Below are positions 25,153 to 36,540 of a DNA stretch of 64,000 nt, piece by piece. This DNA comes from Chiua virens (taxonomy: Eukaryota > Basidiomycota > Agaricomycetes > Boletales > Boletaceae): assembly GCA_019787685.1 (NCBI GenBank), contig JAHNUO010000005.1:62001-126000 (forward strand), given 5' to 3'. Numbering within the stretch: position 1 is the stretch's first letter; each line of letters starts with the position of its first letter. The notes under the pieces were generated by a model. It searched no databases. It saw only the letters and a list, made by a program, of their open reading frames with translations, and was not told where the DNA came from. A program made the position numbers and the translations under genes.

Positions 25153-26813
25153 CTAGCAATTGTCACTGGTCGTCTGATCTGGGAGTTTTTTCTCGAGGAC
25201 GGTCTCGAAGATGATTTCAGTGTTTCTTGTAAGGGTCTTCACCGGGGTACCATCAGCAAAATAACTCGAGAAAGTGGAACAATGAAGATGTACCTCTTCT
25301 CTTGAATGCAAGGTTAGGAAATTCTCCTGTTGTGAAGTCATCGTTAGTAGGACACACTGCGAGGCGAGTCACTTTAGAGCTTGTGCTAACCCGACGTTCA
25401 ACGTAAGGAGACCCATCAACCGCGTTGAACTCGAGATCACTTGGATCTCGCGATCTAGATATCAAGGTGGATAGTAATGAATTGGTGTAAAACTTTGCAA
25501 GCGGCAGGACAAAAACCAGATGCCTAGTGTTCGCAAATTAGTCAGAATGTGTAGGGGAAACGATAAATCGCTAACAGGCCGTTGGTCTGATACATATTAA
25601 CTTCAGAACACTATGGCAAACGAGTAGCACCCACCATAGCCAGATACACCGAGAGATCAACGATCGTCCATACAGCCGTCAGCAGACCGGTGTGCAAGGT
25701 TACTAGAAGAAGCATAAACCGGAGAGTATACAATAAAGCAAACCACCGAACATCGTATAATCTTCTTGATCACATGGTCCGTATCAGCGAAACCCGTGCA
25801 GAAATGCCTCTAACAAAAGATTATGACCTGTCGCCAGATACTACGAGGGACGTACCAGGGATAACACGAGCGAAATTGTAATGAGAAGATTGTCTGCCGC
25901 AGAGGCAAAAAGCCATATAATAACAATCGACCGAAATCTATGGAATTCCGTGAACGTAGGCACAAGGTTGACTGCAACAGCCGTGCCAATGCCGCACACT
26001 GGGGAAGGAGTCATTTCAAATATGGGGAGCATAAACAGCTTACTTACACATCCCGGCCAGCGCGAGGGCGACAATTGTAGCGACCAGCAGCCTGCTCTGT
26101 TTGAGAACCTTAACCCTCCAAGCAAAGAATAGCTGTACTAAAGCCGAGGTGATGCCCTGCTCGGAGGTTTATACTACAAAAATGAACATGGTATTTGTCA
26201 CTCACGGTTGTACCAGGAACTTGGATGCATAAGGGGAGTCAACGGATGGCCATCAGGAACATTAAGAGTATTACCTGTGGAAAAGACTGCATTGTCGGAT
26301 CAGTCACCACCACTGTAATCACCAATTATAGTGGGCAACTTACCCCAGTTTGCGATAAATAACACATTCGGATCCCCTGGAGGAATGGTCAAGGGATACT
26401 ACCGTAATGCAACATACAACGAAGTAACTCACCAAAATGAGTGATGAGCGCGTCATACATGTAAACGAACTCTAAAACAACATTGAGGGTATCTAATGCG
26501 AGTAGAGATGCAACCTAAGAAGATGTGAGGGCGAAAGTCACGGTATTCAGGGGATAGATCGCACAAAGAGTTTGAACCAAAGGCCATCACTATGGTAAGT
26601 TAGCCACAGATCTATCAGCAATTCGGCCAACGAACGCACCTCTTATAGCACGAAAAATAAACGAGCGACTGAGTTACCACCACACCATACAGGATGGTAT
26701 CCAGCACGAACCCCACGAGCATGGGTCCCAACCTGCGAAGCGACGGTCACCATCTCAGCCAATGCAGACTGTACATAAAGTGAGACATACGAGACACCGG
26801 CTGGTGAGACCAT
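25153..26813 (-). CDS. DUF6534 integral membrane protein
   Basis: A basidiomycete multi-pass membrane protein of unknown function. Reading down the minus strand from the ATG at 26813, the exons join into the family pattern: MVSPAGVS with LGPMLVGFVLDTILYGVVV, then QSLVYFSCYKR, DGLWFKLF, VASLLALDTLNVVLEFVYM and DALITHFGDPNVLFIANW. These lead to VFST, VPGTT, and GITSALVQLFFAWRVKVL. The later parts are NLLITISLVLSL, TGFADTDHVIKKIIRLT, LHTGLLTAVWTIVDLSVYL and HLVFVLPLAKFYTNSLLST. The C-terminal tail is polar and runs to the stop at 25153 after an intron at 25226-25293. Two middle exons are only 12 nt (26275-26286) and 14 nt (26206-26219). The structure predicts about seven membrane helices and a cytosolic tail. 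No enzyme motif is visible. Confidence 0.8.
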
Positions 26814-27745
26814 GTTGTGTGGATATCCACACTGCTGAGTATCAGCAGTGGAAACACCCAGTTGAGTTGGCCGTGGTGGAGAGTGCGCGAGAGAGGGAAT
26901 AACAACCTGAGGGGGTAACCCATTGTGCGGGTGAGCTTAAAGTCCTTTATGTTACCATGAACCGGTTGCGATGAGTACGTCCAACTTCAGGGTGGTTTTG
27001 TTTAACGCCAGGGTAACTTAGTATTTGACCCACGGTGTAATGGACTTACGAAACGTTCCGTCTTGACCTTTAAATTGTCCTCAAAGTCCTGGCTGTGGCT
27101 CGACGGTTAATGCTAGGCATTATGCGCTGACATTTCTTGTCGCTGAAGTATGAGACGGCCGTGAATTTGCGGTGCTCACGGTACAAGGAACTTGAGATTG
27201 TCACTAGGTCGCCACGAGCAAGTCAACGGTTCGCGTCGACTAGAATTCAACTCGGAATTGACACTAGAAATCAAATGTTACCAACTGATCTCTCAAACTC
27301 TTTCCTACCACTGAGAACTTCCAAGTCCATCCTTCCACTGTAGCAGCACTGGCACGGTGCACCTTGACTTGCTGGGCAGAAGTCAACGTCATCCTCCATG
27401 ACATCCGTGGCATAATTAATTTCCGAGGAAATGAAGCTTCGAATTATGCCGTAAGCGGTTGCAAACTGTCGCCGAAATAAACCGAAACACCCTCGAAATG
27501 GACGCCCATCTTAGTAGGAATCCTGTGGCAAGGAGTCTTCATTCTTTGGTATAGGTGTGTAACATACACCGCACCCTGTTTTCTTGGTGCGTTACAAGTC
27601 GTTGCTTTGTGGTTTCTTGTAATGCAATTCTAATCAGTCGGACGTCAAACTAGATGCTCATGTCAATTCCCGCCAAGTATCATATCGCTAGTCATGCGGG
27701 GGACTGGGCAACAAAAAACTCACATACTTACACAGATGAAACGAA
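26814..27745. other. Spacer between the DUF6534 gene and the kinase array
   Basis: No gene is supported. It holds the upstream region of the minus-strand DUF6534 gene and the 3' side of kinase copy A. Confidence 0.4.
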
Positions 27746-28524
27746 CTACATTCGCCTAAGATGCTCTTCAAGGACATCCTTCCATCTAGCCAGTTCACCA
27801 CTGGATTCATCTAGCCGTCTCATCTTCCCTCCAACGTCAACGCCTATTCGCGCGAGCCAAGGCTTGTACTTGGCCCTTTTAGTGGCATGGTTCGTTATGC
27901 AGCACCGGACGACCCCCTCCTTCGAGAAAATTTCCTTCCAAGTCTCCTCACACCCTTCGGCACATGGAGAGCGCAGACCAAGAATGCGCAAGAATGTGCG
28001 CCATACTACGCGAGAGAGGTAACGGTGCAACGGTGGATCTAACCCTGTCGTCGATCCAAAAGGCCAGTCTGTAAATGGCTAACTACGGCGCCAGCTCTGA
28101 CATGCTTACAGACGATGTCCGTTGCGTTGTCACTGATCAGCGTTCCCAACGTCCCAATGTAGTTTCCGTCCACTAATCCAGCCTCGGGTACTCTGCGCCA
28201 TCAAGACGCTGACTTTTGCTTTGAATTCATCGTTCTTCAATCTTTTCCATCCTGGGTTCCAAGCCAGCCCATCGAGGGATATGTGTGGGAGGTCCAGCTT
28301 GGCCGAGAGATAGGCAGCAAGTGTAGACTAGGGGCGTCCACGTATTCCATGCGGTCTCTGAAAGCGGTTGGCGAGACTCACCTTGCCCGTCCCTAACGAA
28401 CACCCCTCTGTGGCGACTGAAGCATCCGAAACTCATGTGGAACTGACGTACCACTATTTCCTATCAAGTGTATCCTATAATTCCCGTGCCCGTCACCGAG
28501 AAGAGGCGGGTTGAAAGTGGACAT
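27746..28524 (-). pseudogene. P-loop nucleotide kinase-like (topology-modulation type), copy A, frameshifted
   Basis: One of four related copies on the minus strand. Exon 1 (28452-28524) and an 11-nt exon 2 (28382-28392) build Walker A GNSGTGK. Exon 3 starts at 28327 with STLAAYLSAKLDLPHISLD and LAWNPGW. The last exon has WLDPPLHRYL, CAEGCEETWKEIF and ITNHATKRAKYKPWL. The order P-loop, HISLDxLAWKPGW, GWIxDGNY, LDPP, NH..R matches bacterial FlaR/topology-modulation P-loop kinases of the adenylate-kinase-like group; the substrate is unknown. Between TRGWI and VDGNY (28171-28176) there is one extra base relative to copies B-D. It throws the frame and stops translation soon after. This copy is therefore probably dead, unless the base is an assembly error. 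Confidence 0.7.
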
Positions 28525-28811
28525 GATGGTTGAAGACGACTTCAGAATAGCAAGCCGGCATCCCTTTTGGCAGTGCACCCGAATGACTCGGCGACGTTAC
28601 GGGACTTATGCGGCACATAGCCCCGTTTGTACTAGCGTATGTATTGCAACTCACTGGTAAGCGCTCATTCAGATACTTATGCTTACAGTAACATGCACAT
28701 TGCAAACCAAGTAATGTCAATCATTGACCTATGACGTATCGCCAACCCGTAAGGCCAACTGCGCCATCGTTAGACGTCGGACTCAGTAAACAGTCACATA
28801 CATGAGCCGAG

Positions 28812-29639
28812 TTACTTTCGCTTAAGATACTCATCCAGATCATCCTTCCATCTAGCCAGCTCGCCACATGATTCGTCCAATCGTCTCATCCTCCCTCCGA
28901 CGTCGACGCCCATCCGTACAAGCCATTCCCTGTACCTGGTCCTCGCAGTGCTGTGATTTGTTATGCACCACCAGACGATGCCTTGCTTAGAGAAAACCTT
29001 CACCCATCTCTCTCTGCAACCTTCGGCACATGGCGAATGCAACCCAAGAAGGCGCATGAATGTGCGCCACAGCAGACGAGGAAGGTAACGGTACAATGGC
29101 GGATCCAGCCCTATCAATGATTCAAAGGACAGTCACGAAACGAGCCGAGTCAAACTCACATATGATGTCCGTCGCGCTGTCAGCAACCAATGTCCCCAAC
29201 GCCTTAGGATGGTGTCCATCCATGATCCACCCTCGCGTATTCTGTGCCATACAGGCACCCACTTTTTCTTTGAACTCGTCAATCGGTGTATCTTGCCATC
29301 CTGGTTTCCACGCAAGTTCATCAAGGGAGATGTGAGGCAGGTTCAGCTTAGCGGAAAGATAGACGCCAAGCGTGGTCTAGAGGACATAGCCTCACGTCAC
29401 AAGGAGTTCCAAATGATTGTTCGCAAGACTCACCTTGCCCGTCCCTACGAACTCGCTCTCCGTGATGACTGAAACATGGAAAATCCGTATGAAACTGACA
29501 TACCACTGTTTCCTATCAAGTGTATCCTGTAAATTCGATGCCCATCACCGAGAAGAGGGGGGTTGGAAAGTGGACATGATCGTTGAAAACAAGGGCGTGG
29601 TAGGGGAAACCTAATATGGGAGGGTGTCTCCAAGGACAT
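28812..29639 (-). CDS. P-loop nucleotide kinase-like, copy B, altered N-terminus
   Basis: Same family and exon plan as copy A, with the 11-nt exon at 29434-29444 giving GNSGTGK. Conserved blocks are TTLGVYLSAKLNLPHISLD, ELAWKPGWQDTP, TRGWIMDG, WLDPPLYRYLPRLLW and CAEGCRERWVKVF, then a C-terminal IGVDVGG-type helix region. At the ancestral ATG (29577) an extra base near 29563-29567 puts a stop after ten codons. However, another ATG at 29639 is in frame with the kinase and would give an extended start, so the copy could still make protein from that codon. I used 29639 as the start. Copies B and C are the most alike of the four, including their introns and promoters. Confidence 0.6.
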
Positions 29640-30999
29640 ACTTACATTATAATATATAACATCTTCTCAGACAAGGTATGATTCATCGACATCTCCCGAG
29701 AGATTGCGCTCCTTGATAACATATTGGATCATCCAACGAGATGGATATCACGTAGTTATAATTCGGCGAGGTATCTATTCCTGCACACCCCTGTCTGTTG
29801 CCAGCTCAATTCGTTCAGGTATATCAGGCACATCGTTGAGTATTGTTACAGTGTGCAGCATCATTGAGGACACATGGGTGACTCGGAAGCTTTTCCAAAC
29901 CCAAACGGCAAGAGGGTGAGCGCTAACTGCGAGGGGGGGTGGGATTTCCCAGCAGGTCCTGCACACTACTGTCACACTCGATATCCAAGGTAGAGACGAG
30001 GTAGTTTGTGGCCTGCGGAGAGTAGAGCGATACTATGTATACTATCCCCAGTTCGGCACAGCAAATTACCACGGTATGTCACGGAGTGTCGCACCGCTGT
30101 CCGCCAGCACCGATCATGATGTGCAGAACCAATTAGACTAGATGACAACTGCGTTATTTTTGGTCGTTCAACTTCGCAGACGTAGGTACAGTCTAAAAAT
30201 TAATATGTGCATGGTGTAAAGTAAAAAAAAATTATGTATTTTGTGGAGTGCCGAACTGGGAGGAGGCGAAGATAAGCTTCCGTGGCTGTGCTATGAGTGC
30301 TCTCTGAACATGCTCGGCGATCTTAGAACATGCGTGAGTTGTAACTTGACCCAACTAAAAGCATCACAACGATTCTATCGTACACTGAGGATTGAATGTT
30401 AGGAATCGAGCTCACGCTCAATGGGGGGACTCGCATACATATATGGGTGTGCTGCCCGTGGTTTGACCATTATGATAAATTGCCTCGCCACCGGCATCGT
30501 GTTTCTCGCGGAAAGGTATCGCCGTCTAATAATATAAACACCAGCCGTGTTACCTGATCGTGCCCCGCGTCATCGCACTCGATCTGGCCAGTGTCACAGG
30601 TCTCCAACGGCCTCGGGGCTCTGGCTACTAGCCATTTCTTTTGAGAGCACGCATCGTGTTCAGGGTACCGTGCTATTTTCTTTGCTGTTTGCGTTCGTCG
30701 ACTTCTTACTTCCACTGGCACCATGGCCAGTTCCTGCAACATTCACGGTATCTTTGGTGTCATTGATGAACACGTTTTCAATCACCTTCTGGAAGCATGA
30801 TGGCTTTCTGCCTCTTAACAATGAGGACCTCGCTGTTGATATCCCTACTTTTGGCGATAGCCAGATTGCGCTACAACCTTCTAGTCCTGGATGATACGAG
30901 TATCTTGACACAGGTCTTTACCTACATGCCAGACTTTCAAAGTCATTATTGTTATAAAAAATCGTGTTTACTATACACTGGCACTCCAAAGCCTGAGCT
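29640..30999. other. Duplicated kinase promoter and gene-poor stretch
   Basis: The part near 29640-29780 is homologous to sequence upstream of copies C and D, including the shared string CTCCTTGATAACATATTG. The rest holds only short frames with no recognisable domain. An A-run lies at 30223-30230. Confidence 0.4.
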
Positions 31000-32340
31000 T
31001 CAGCGTCAGTGTCATTGTTGAGCCAACGTGATCTCCCAGCCTGGCCAGGCTTGATCACCGGGAGTGCTCCTGTTTCGAATGCGAGTGCGCGCCGCTCAAT
31101 CATCAACGGCGTCGCATGGTCTGAGGAGAAAGCCAGGTAGTTCAGGCGAGCTATCTTGTCTATCAGCCCGTCCAGCAATCCTTTCTTGTCAGTATCAACA
31201 TCTTCTTCGGATCCGGATAGGGATTGTGAGGGACTCGAGTGAAGATGAGGACGCGCTCAGGATGTAATTCAATTCCTGATCGTTGACGCCAAGCAAGGAG
31301 GCATGAATGAGCGAGTACAGAGGTGGAGTTGTCAATACCGGTACCGGTTCAGATCGTTTCCAGCGCGTAGGCGGTGGCTTCGTCATCGTGAGACTTCAAG
31401 GAGGACCACGTAGCGAGGTAACGGTGTACGATTGCGACTTCACCCGTCACATCCGCCTCCTCTACCATGTCCAACCGTCGCAGCGCATCCATATAATGCC
31501 TTGGCACACTTTGGTTTAAACAGAACGGAAGCGATATAGATCAAAAGCTCTTCGCAAGCTGAAGGGTAGTCAAGAGGCTTGTAATGAATTCGCGACGTTC
31601 GCGGTTCAAGGATGGCGCCCGTTCAAGTTGTCTTGTCGGCCGGAACAATCTGAGTCGCTGGCCGGAATGATCCAGAGCAGACAAAATAGTCTGGTAACGT
31701 TCGTGTTCGAGTAAATATGGCGATAGATATGCGATGGAAAGCGCGCGAGTCGGGCGCAAAGCGAACTCATTCGCGAACCTCGCGATTTCAGGGGGGTACG
31801 GTCATCCGAGATGGAAGGGAATGGGGCAGCCATGAACGAAACACTGCAGTGACATTCTGCGTGTCTGGTGTCAACAGTTGTTCGATCTCCAACAATAACT
31901 GTGGAGCACTGAACTCTTCGAGCGTCAGTGCACCGTCTTCCAAGGCTTTGAGGTAGTATAGCTCGAGGACAGGAAGCGAGAACGGGTTTGAATTGGCAAC
32001 CTCGGCTTCGAGTGACGCAGAAGAAGTGCATTTGATGACGGATGGGGGTAGTGGCCACGGTGCGATTTTCTGAGAAGTGGACTCAGCCTTGTATGCCTAC
32101 GATTACAGAAGAAACACCTACCCGTTCGTCTGCTATATGTATGGCCAAGATGGGGTTGTCGCCGACTTCGCGGCCAATATAGATGCGAACGCTAGAGAAG
32201 CGCTGCTGGGCATGACCGTCGAAGAACACAGAGATAATGGGCTCTGTCAGGTTGGACTGGGATGAGCATTCGGCACCCTTAGTTTCCCAAGTGTACTCGA
32301 ATAAGTGATGCGCAGACCGTTCGATTTCGATCATGATCGC
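31000..32340 (-). CDS. Unresolved minus-strand gene between kinase copies B and C
   Basis: Several minus-strand blocks look coding. Near 32330-32120 is VFFDGHAQQRFSSVRIYIG followed by ILAIHIADERVG. A GT-AG intron near 32117-32066 leads to LPVLELYYLKALEDGALTL and APQLLLEIEQLLTPDTQN. Near 31760-31550 is EFALRPTRALSIAYLSPYL, and near 31380-30920 come LGVNDQELNYILSASSSS and DGLIDKIARLNYLAF. The last pattern is weakly leucine-rich-repeat-like. I could not join the blocks in phase and do not recognise the family. It could be an F-box/LRR-like gene or a decayed one. Confidence 0.3.
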
Positions 32341-32844
32341 TGGTGATAAGGAATGCTACCTGGTATGGTGAGCAGACGGATTCATTTATGAGGCATCTCT
32401 ACAAGAACAATGCACGCATGTTCCATCTCCCACCTTTCATTGTTCGTCTATACAATGTCGATCCACATAGAATCCTAACTTGGCACCTTACGGACGCTTT
32501 ACACGTATGTTCTCAAGGTTGGACAATGAGAGTGTGGAGGGGAATGGTGGCCGACGGTGGTGCTTACGGGATACGCGCCATCCTGTCAATGAATGGATGT
32601 GTGAGCGGCGCTCGTGCAGAGTCCAACAAGAGAGGACGGGATCTGAATAGGTGGCAAGGCCAAGAAACTCGGAGTTCAAAGTCACACTTACCTTGTCTTT
32701 TAGAGCGCGGGCGGTGGGTGACCCAGCCCAACGAGCATATTCCACATGCTGGACTCGGAAACGTACTACGAAACAAAAAAGCAACTTGAAAGTCATATGA
32801 ATCTGCAAGTAAACAGTCACTATGCCACGCATACATGAAGCGAA

Positions 32845-33613
32845 TTACATTCGCTTGAGATGTTCATTTAGATCATCCTTCCAGCTCGCCAGCTCGCCAC
32901 GGGATTCATCTAATCGTCTCATCTTGCCTCCGACGTCAACGCCCATCCGTATGAGCCATGCCCTGTACCTGGTCCTCGCAGTGCTGTGATTCGTGATACA
33001 CCACCAAACGATGCCTTGTTTTGAGAACACCTCCGCCCACCTCTCCTTGCACCCTTCGGCGCATAGCGAATGCCAACCAAGAAGGCGCATGAATGTGCGC
33101 CACAGTAGACGAGGAAGGTAATGGTGCAATGGCGGATCCAGCCCTATTAACGATTCAAAGGGCAGTCACGAAACGAGCCGAATCAAACTCACATATGATG
33201 TCCGTCGCGCTGTCGGAAACCAACATCCCCAGCGCTCTAGTATAGTTTCCATCCATAATCCACCCTCGCGTATTCTGTGCCATACAGGCACCCACTTTTT
33301 CTTTGAACTCGTCAATTGGTGTATCTTGCCATCCTGGCTTCCACGCGAGTTCATCGAGGGAGATGTGAGGTAGGTACAGCTTGCCGGAGAGATAAGCACC
33401 AAGCGTGGTCTAGGACATAGCCTATTGTTTCAGGGAGTTTCAAACGATTGTTCGAAAGACTCACTTTGCCCGTCCCTATGATTCCGAACACATCCTCCGT
33501 GATGACTGAAACACGGAAAACTCGTGTGAAACTGACATACCACTGTTTCCTATCAAGTGTATTCTGTAATTTCCATGCCCATCACCGAGAAGAGGTGGAT
33601 TGAAAGCGGACAT
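32845..33613 (-). CDS. P-loop nucleotide kinase-like, copy C, intact
   Basis: This is the only copy in the array with no frame fault. The ATG at 33613 gives MSAFNPPLLGDGHGNYR, then IHLIGNS; the 11-nt exon (33465-33475) completes GNSGTGK. Exon 3 encodes TTLGAYLSGKLYLPHISLD, ELAWKPGWQDTP and TRGWIMDGNY. After an intron, exon 4 gives WLDPPLHHYLPRLLWRTFM, CAEGCKERWAEVF, ITNHSTARTRYRAWL and MGVDVGGKMRRLDE, ending ELASWKDDLNEHLKRM at 32845. It is roughly 210 residues, the usual size of topology-modulation-type P-loop kinases. The Lys of Walker A is coded AAA here and AAG in the other copies. A cytosolic nucleotide or nucleoside kinase role is inferred from the fold only. Confidence 0.75.
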
Positions 33614-34315
33614 GACGGTTGATGAAAACAAGGAGCGTGGTTGGGAAACTGAATACGCGATGACATTATGGTTATATATAACATCTTCTCGAATCTCAGG
33701 CAGGGCATCGCGTCTCCCGAGAAGGACTCGGTCACGGTAGAATCACGTGTTGCGAAACCACGTCGGCTCCCGTCGACCTGCTCCTTGATCACACATTGAA
33801 TCATTGGATATAATACTTACAACTCGGCGGGTTCTCTACAAAACGCGCGTCCGGCACAGCCCCGTCCATTGGTAGCTCAAGCTCATTCAGGAATGTCTTT
33901 GGATATCGTCACGGGTGTGCAGCAGGGCGGGCGAACGGGGAAGACCCATGAGCATGGGTGACACTTTTCTGACGGTTGAACGTTGAGCTGCAGCGAGGAC
34001 GGTAGCGGGTCCGGTACATGGACACATTCGAGGTCCCAGGTAGAAACGAATATAGCTATTGGAGACGAATCTCCGTGGCTGTGTCATTCTCGACAACGGT
34101 CTAATGTACTTCCAAGCACCTCCTTGACCTAATAACTAAAAGTATCACGAAGATCCTATCGTATCCTGAACAATCAAGCTCGGACTCGCATAGGGTATGT
34201 TGGTTCGACCGCTGACGAGTCGATATATACATAATGGATTGCCAGCTACTGATCACAGGTCATCGATGTCATCACTAGGCTTCCAGAAAACCATCGGAAA
34301 CATCCACGACGTGAT
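33614..34315. other. Duplicated upstream region of kinase copy C
   Basis: Positions 33614-33860 match the region upstream of copy B, sharing ATATATAACATCTTCTC and CTCCTTGAT with ACA-TTGAATCATT. This shows that the duplicated unit includes the promoter. The remainder has no supported gene. Confidence 0.45.
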
Positions 34316-35087
34316 TTACACCTGCCTGAGATGTTCATCCAGATCGTCCTTCCATCTAGCCAGCTCGCCACGGAATTCATCTAACCGTCTCATCTTCCCT
34401 CCAACATCAACGCCCATCCGTACTGAGCCATGCCTTGTACTTGGTCCTCGCAACACCGTGATTCGTGATGCACCACCATACGATACCTTGTTTTGAGAAC
34501 ACCTCCGCCCAGGTCTCCTTGCACCCTTCAGCGCAGGGCGACCGAAGACCGAGAAGGCGCATCAACGTGCGCCACAGCAGACGAGGAAGATACCGATGCA
34601 ACGGTGGATCGAGCCCTATTCGACATGACTGTCAGGACGACACGAACGCCCGAGTCACACTCACATAGGATGTCCGTCGCGCTATCAGACACCAACATCC
34701 CCAGCGCGTTATAGTTTCCATCAATAATCCAGCCTCGGGCGTCCTTCTCCATCAAGGCGCTGACTTTTTGTTTGAATATATCGGTCTCTAAGCGTTGCCA
34801 ACCCGGCTTCCAAGCGAGTTCATCAAGGGAGATGTGAGGGAGGTTCAACCTGGCGGAAAGATAGGCGCCAAGCGTAGTCTAGGAGGGGTCATTATTGTAC
34901 ATATACCGTGCCGAGAATTCCAGACGTAGTTTGTGACTCACCTTGCCCGTCCCTGCGAGCACACCATCGTAGCAACTGAAACATGGAAAACAAACTCATT
35001 TGAAACTGACATACCGCTGTTCCCAACCACGTGTATTCTGAAATTTCCATTCCCGTCACCGAGAAGAGGCGCGTTGGAAGTTGACAT
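34316..35087 (-). pseudogene. P-loop nucleotide kinase-like, copy D, C-terminal frameshift
   Basis: The ATG at 35087 gives MSTSNAPLLGDGNGNF, with the 11-nt exon at 34942-34952 giving GNSGTGK. Then come TTLGAYLSARLNLPHISLD, ELAWKPGWQRLETD, ARGWIIDGNYNALGM, and LDPPLHRYLPRLLWRTLM with CAEGCKETWAEVF. An extra base at 34423, relative to copy C, shifts the frame right after KYKAWL and ends the protein at 34407. About 35 residues are lost, including the conserved GVDVGGKMRRLDE region. That lost part is still readable in the next frame down to a stop at 34316-34318. The P-loop and core are intact, so a shortened protein could exist, but a pseudogene is more likely. Confidence 0.7.
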
Positions 35088-35313
35088 GATCGTCAAAACC
35101 AAGAGGTATACTGGAGAAATGGAACAAGCGAAGGAGTTCCAAAGGACATATAACTTCCTCTGAGGCGGTGTATCAGGACGAAATCAGAATGACTCACTAC
35201 TAGGCGTGTCGCGGAACCGCAAGTACGCTGACAATTGCTTTATGCTTCCGCTCCTTGATAACATATTGAATCATTAGAAAGATGGATACTACGTACAATT
35301 TGAGTCTACGAAA

Positions 35314-36540
35314 CTACGAGACCTCCTCCATATCTTCATCGTCATCATCCTCCTCGTCGTAATCTTCCATGGCAACATCACCGTTCAACCCAGAGCTTGG
35401 TCCAGGAACGTTTTCTGCTTTCATCTGTGAAAGGGACGATTCAGCTCGGGATGAGCAGTTTAAGCACCACCTTACTCACCCCTTCCCTAGCAAATATTTC
35501 CGATAGCTCCCACATGCCATTGTACTCTCCACTACGATGAAGTGTACCGATATCGTTGAGTACCTCTTTGAGGTAAACTTCAGGTTGTTGGGTGCGCTCC
35601 CTCAGAGGCTTAAAGCTCCAGCGCGGCTGCTCGCGGAAAAGTTGGAACAACAAATCCAGCAGTTGATTCCGCGGTAAACGGGCCATGCGCTCAAAGGTGC
35701 CCTTGACAGGTTTTGGTTTGGTTTTCTGACAAACACCATGTGAATCGATGCTTTGAACAACGAGAAACGGGTACCGACAATCATATCCGCGAATGACCCG
35801 CTCGCGACACCACTACTCAATCGGTTGATTCCGCCACGGCCACCGCTGAGACCCGCCTCTTCAATCATCCGAATTTGCCTTCGTGGTGTGTTATATGCGC
35901 GACTTCTCTCCCGCATTTGTCGCCTGTATGATTCGTTGAACAGCGGCCGTAGACTGCACTCGTGTTTGATACGACCGGTCAAAATAGTTGTCCGTGCACG
36001 AGGGTTGTACGTATGCACTGCGGCCGTCCCAGAAGGAGGCGGAACGGAGTCCTTGGGGCGTTCGGCGACGACGAGTTGGTTTTCCACTGCCTCGTTCACC
36101 ATCTCCAACTCGTACCTATCCACATGGATACCATTCTCTCCGGCAGGTATGTATGCGGCGTCTGGGGGGAACGCTGGCAGCTCGGGTGCACGAGGGGTCG
36201 GATCGTTTGGGTCGGGCGGCAGGAAGAGGAATATGCGAGGTGAACGCCCAGAGGGACTAACAGCGTTCTGATAGATGCGTATTGTAGCCAGGTGAATGTC
36301 CTCCTTGTCGATGTTGGCCCATCGTGCCATCAAGTGTTTAGGTATCTTTGAAGATGAACATAAGACGTGCGTGATGACAGAGGCACCTTTTGACTCTCGG
36401 ATGCCCACCTTGACTAGCCAAACTCTGCCGTTGCCTCTGTCTAGCATAAGCTCCTCATCAGGGTCGGGTTGTGAATCCTCCTCGTGAGCTCCCTCAGGTT
36501 CGAATTGCTTCTTATCGTCCTCGACGGTTATATCGTCCAT
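35314..36540 (-). CDS. TFG2: TFIIF subunit beta (Tfg2/RAP30)
   Basis: General transcription factor subunit that binds RNA polymerase II and helps it enter the preinitiation complex. Three exons, 36540-35779, 35725-35480 and 35424-35314, join in phase to 372 residues. The N-terminal half carries the dimerisation domain, starting DEELMLDRGNGRVWLVKVG, with many beta-strand-like segments and RIKHECSLRPLFNESYR. Exon 2 encodes the C-terminal winged helix: FERMARLPRNQLLDLLFQLF, PRWSFKPLRERTQQPEVYL and YNGMWELSE. The last exon adds an acidic tail, DEEDDDDEDMEE. The first intron uses an unusual GTCGGT donor, chosen because it restores the frame into the winged helix; I am less sure of that single base position. 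The first ATG is at 36540 and overlaps the start of the divergent plus-strand gene. Confidence 0.9.

Noticed and set aside
30223..30230. An A-run that might mark a retroposon tail.
   Set aside because: It is only 8 A long with no coding sequence upstream and no flanking duplication.
27746..35087. A CRISPR-like or defence-type repeat array.
   Set aside because: The repeated units are whole intron-containing genes, not short direct repeats with spacers, and the genome is eukaryotic.
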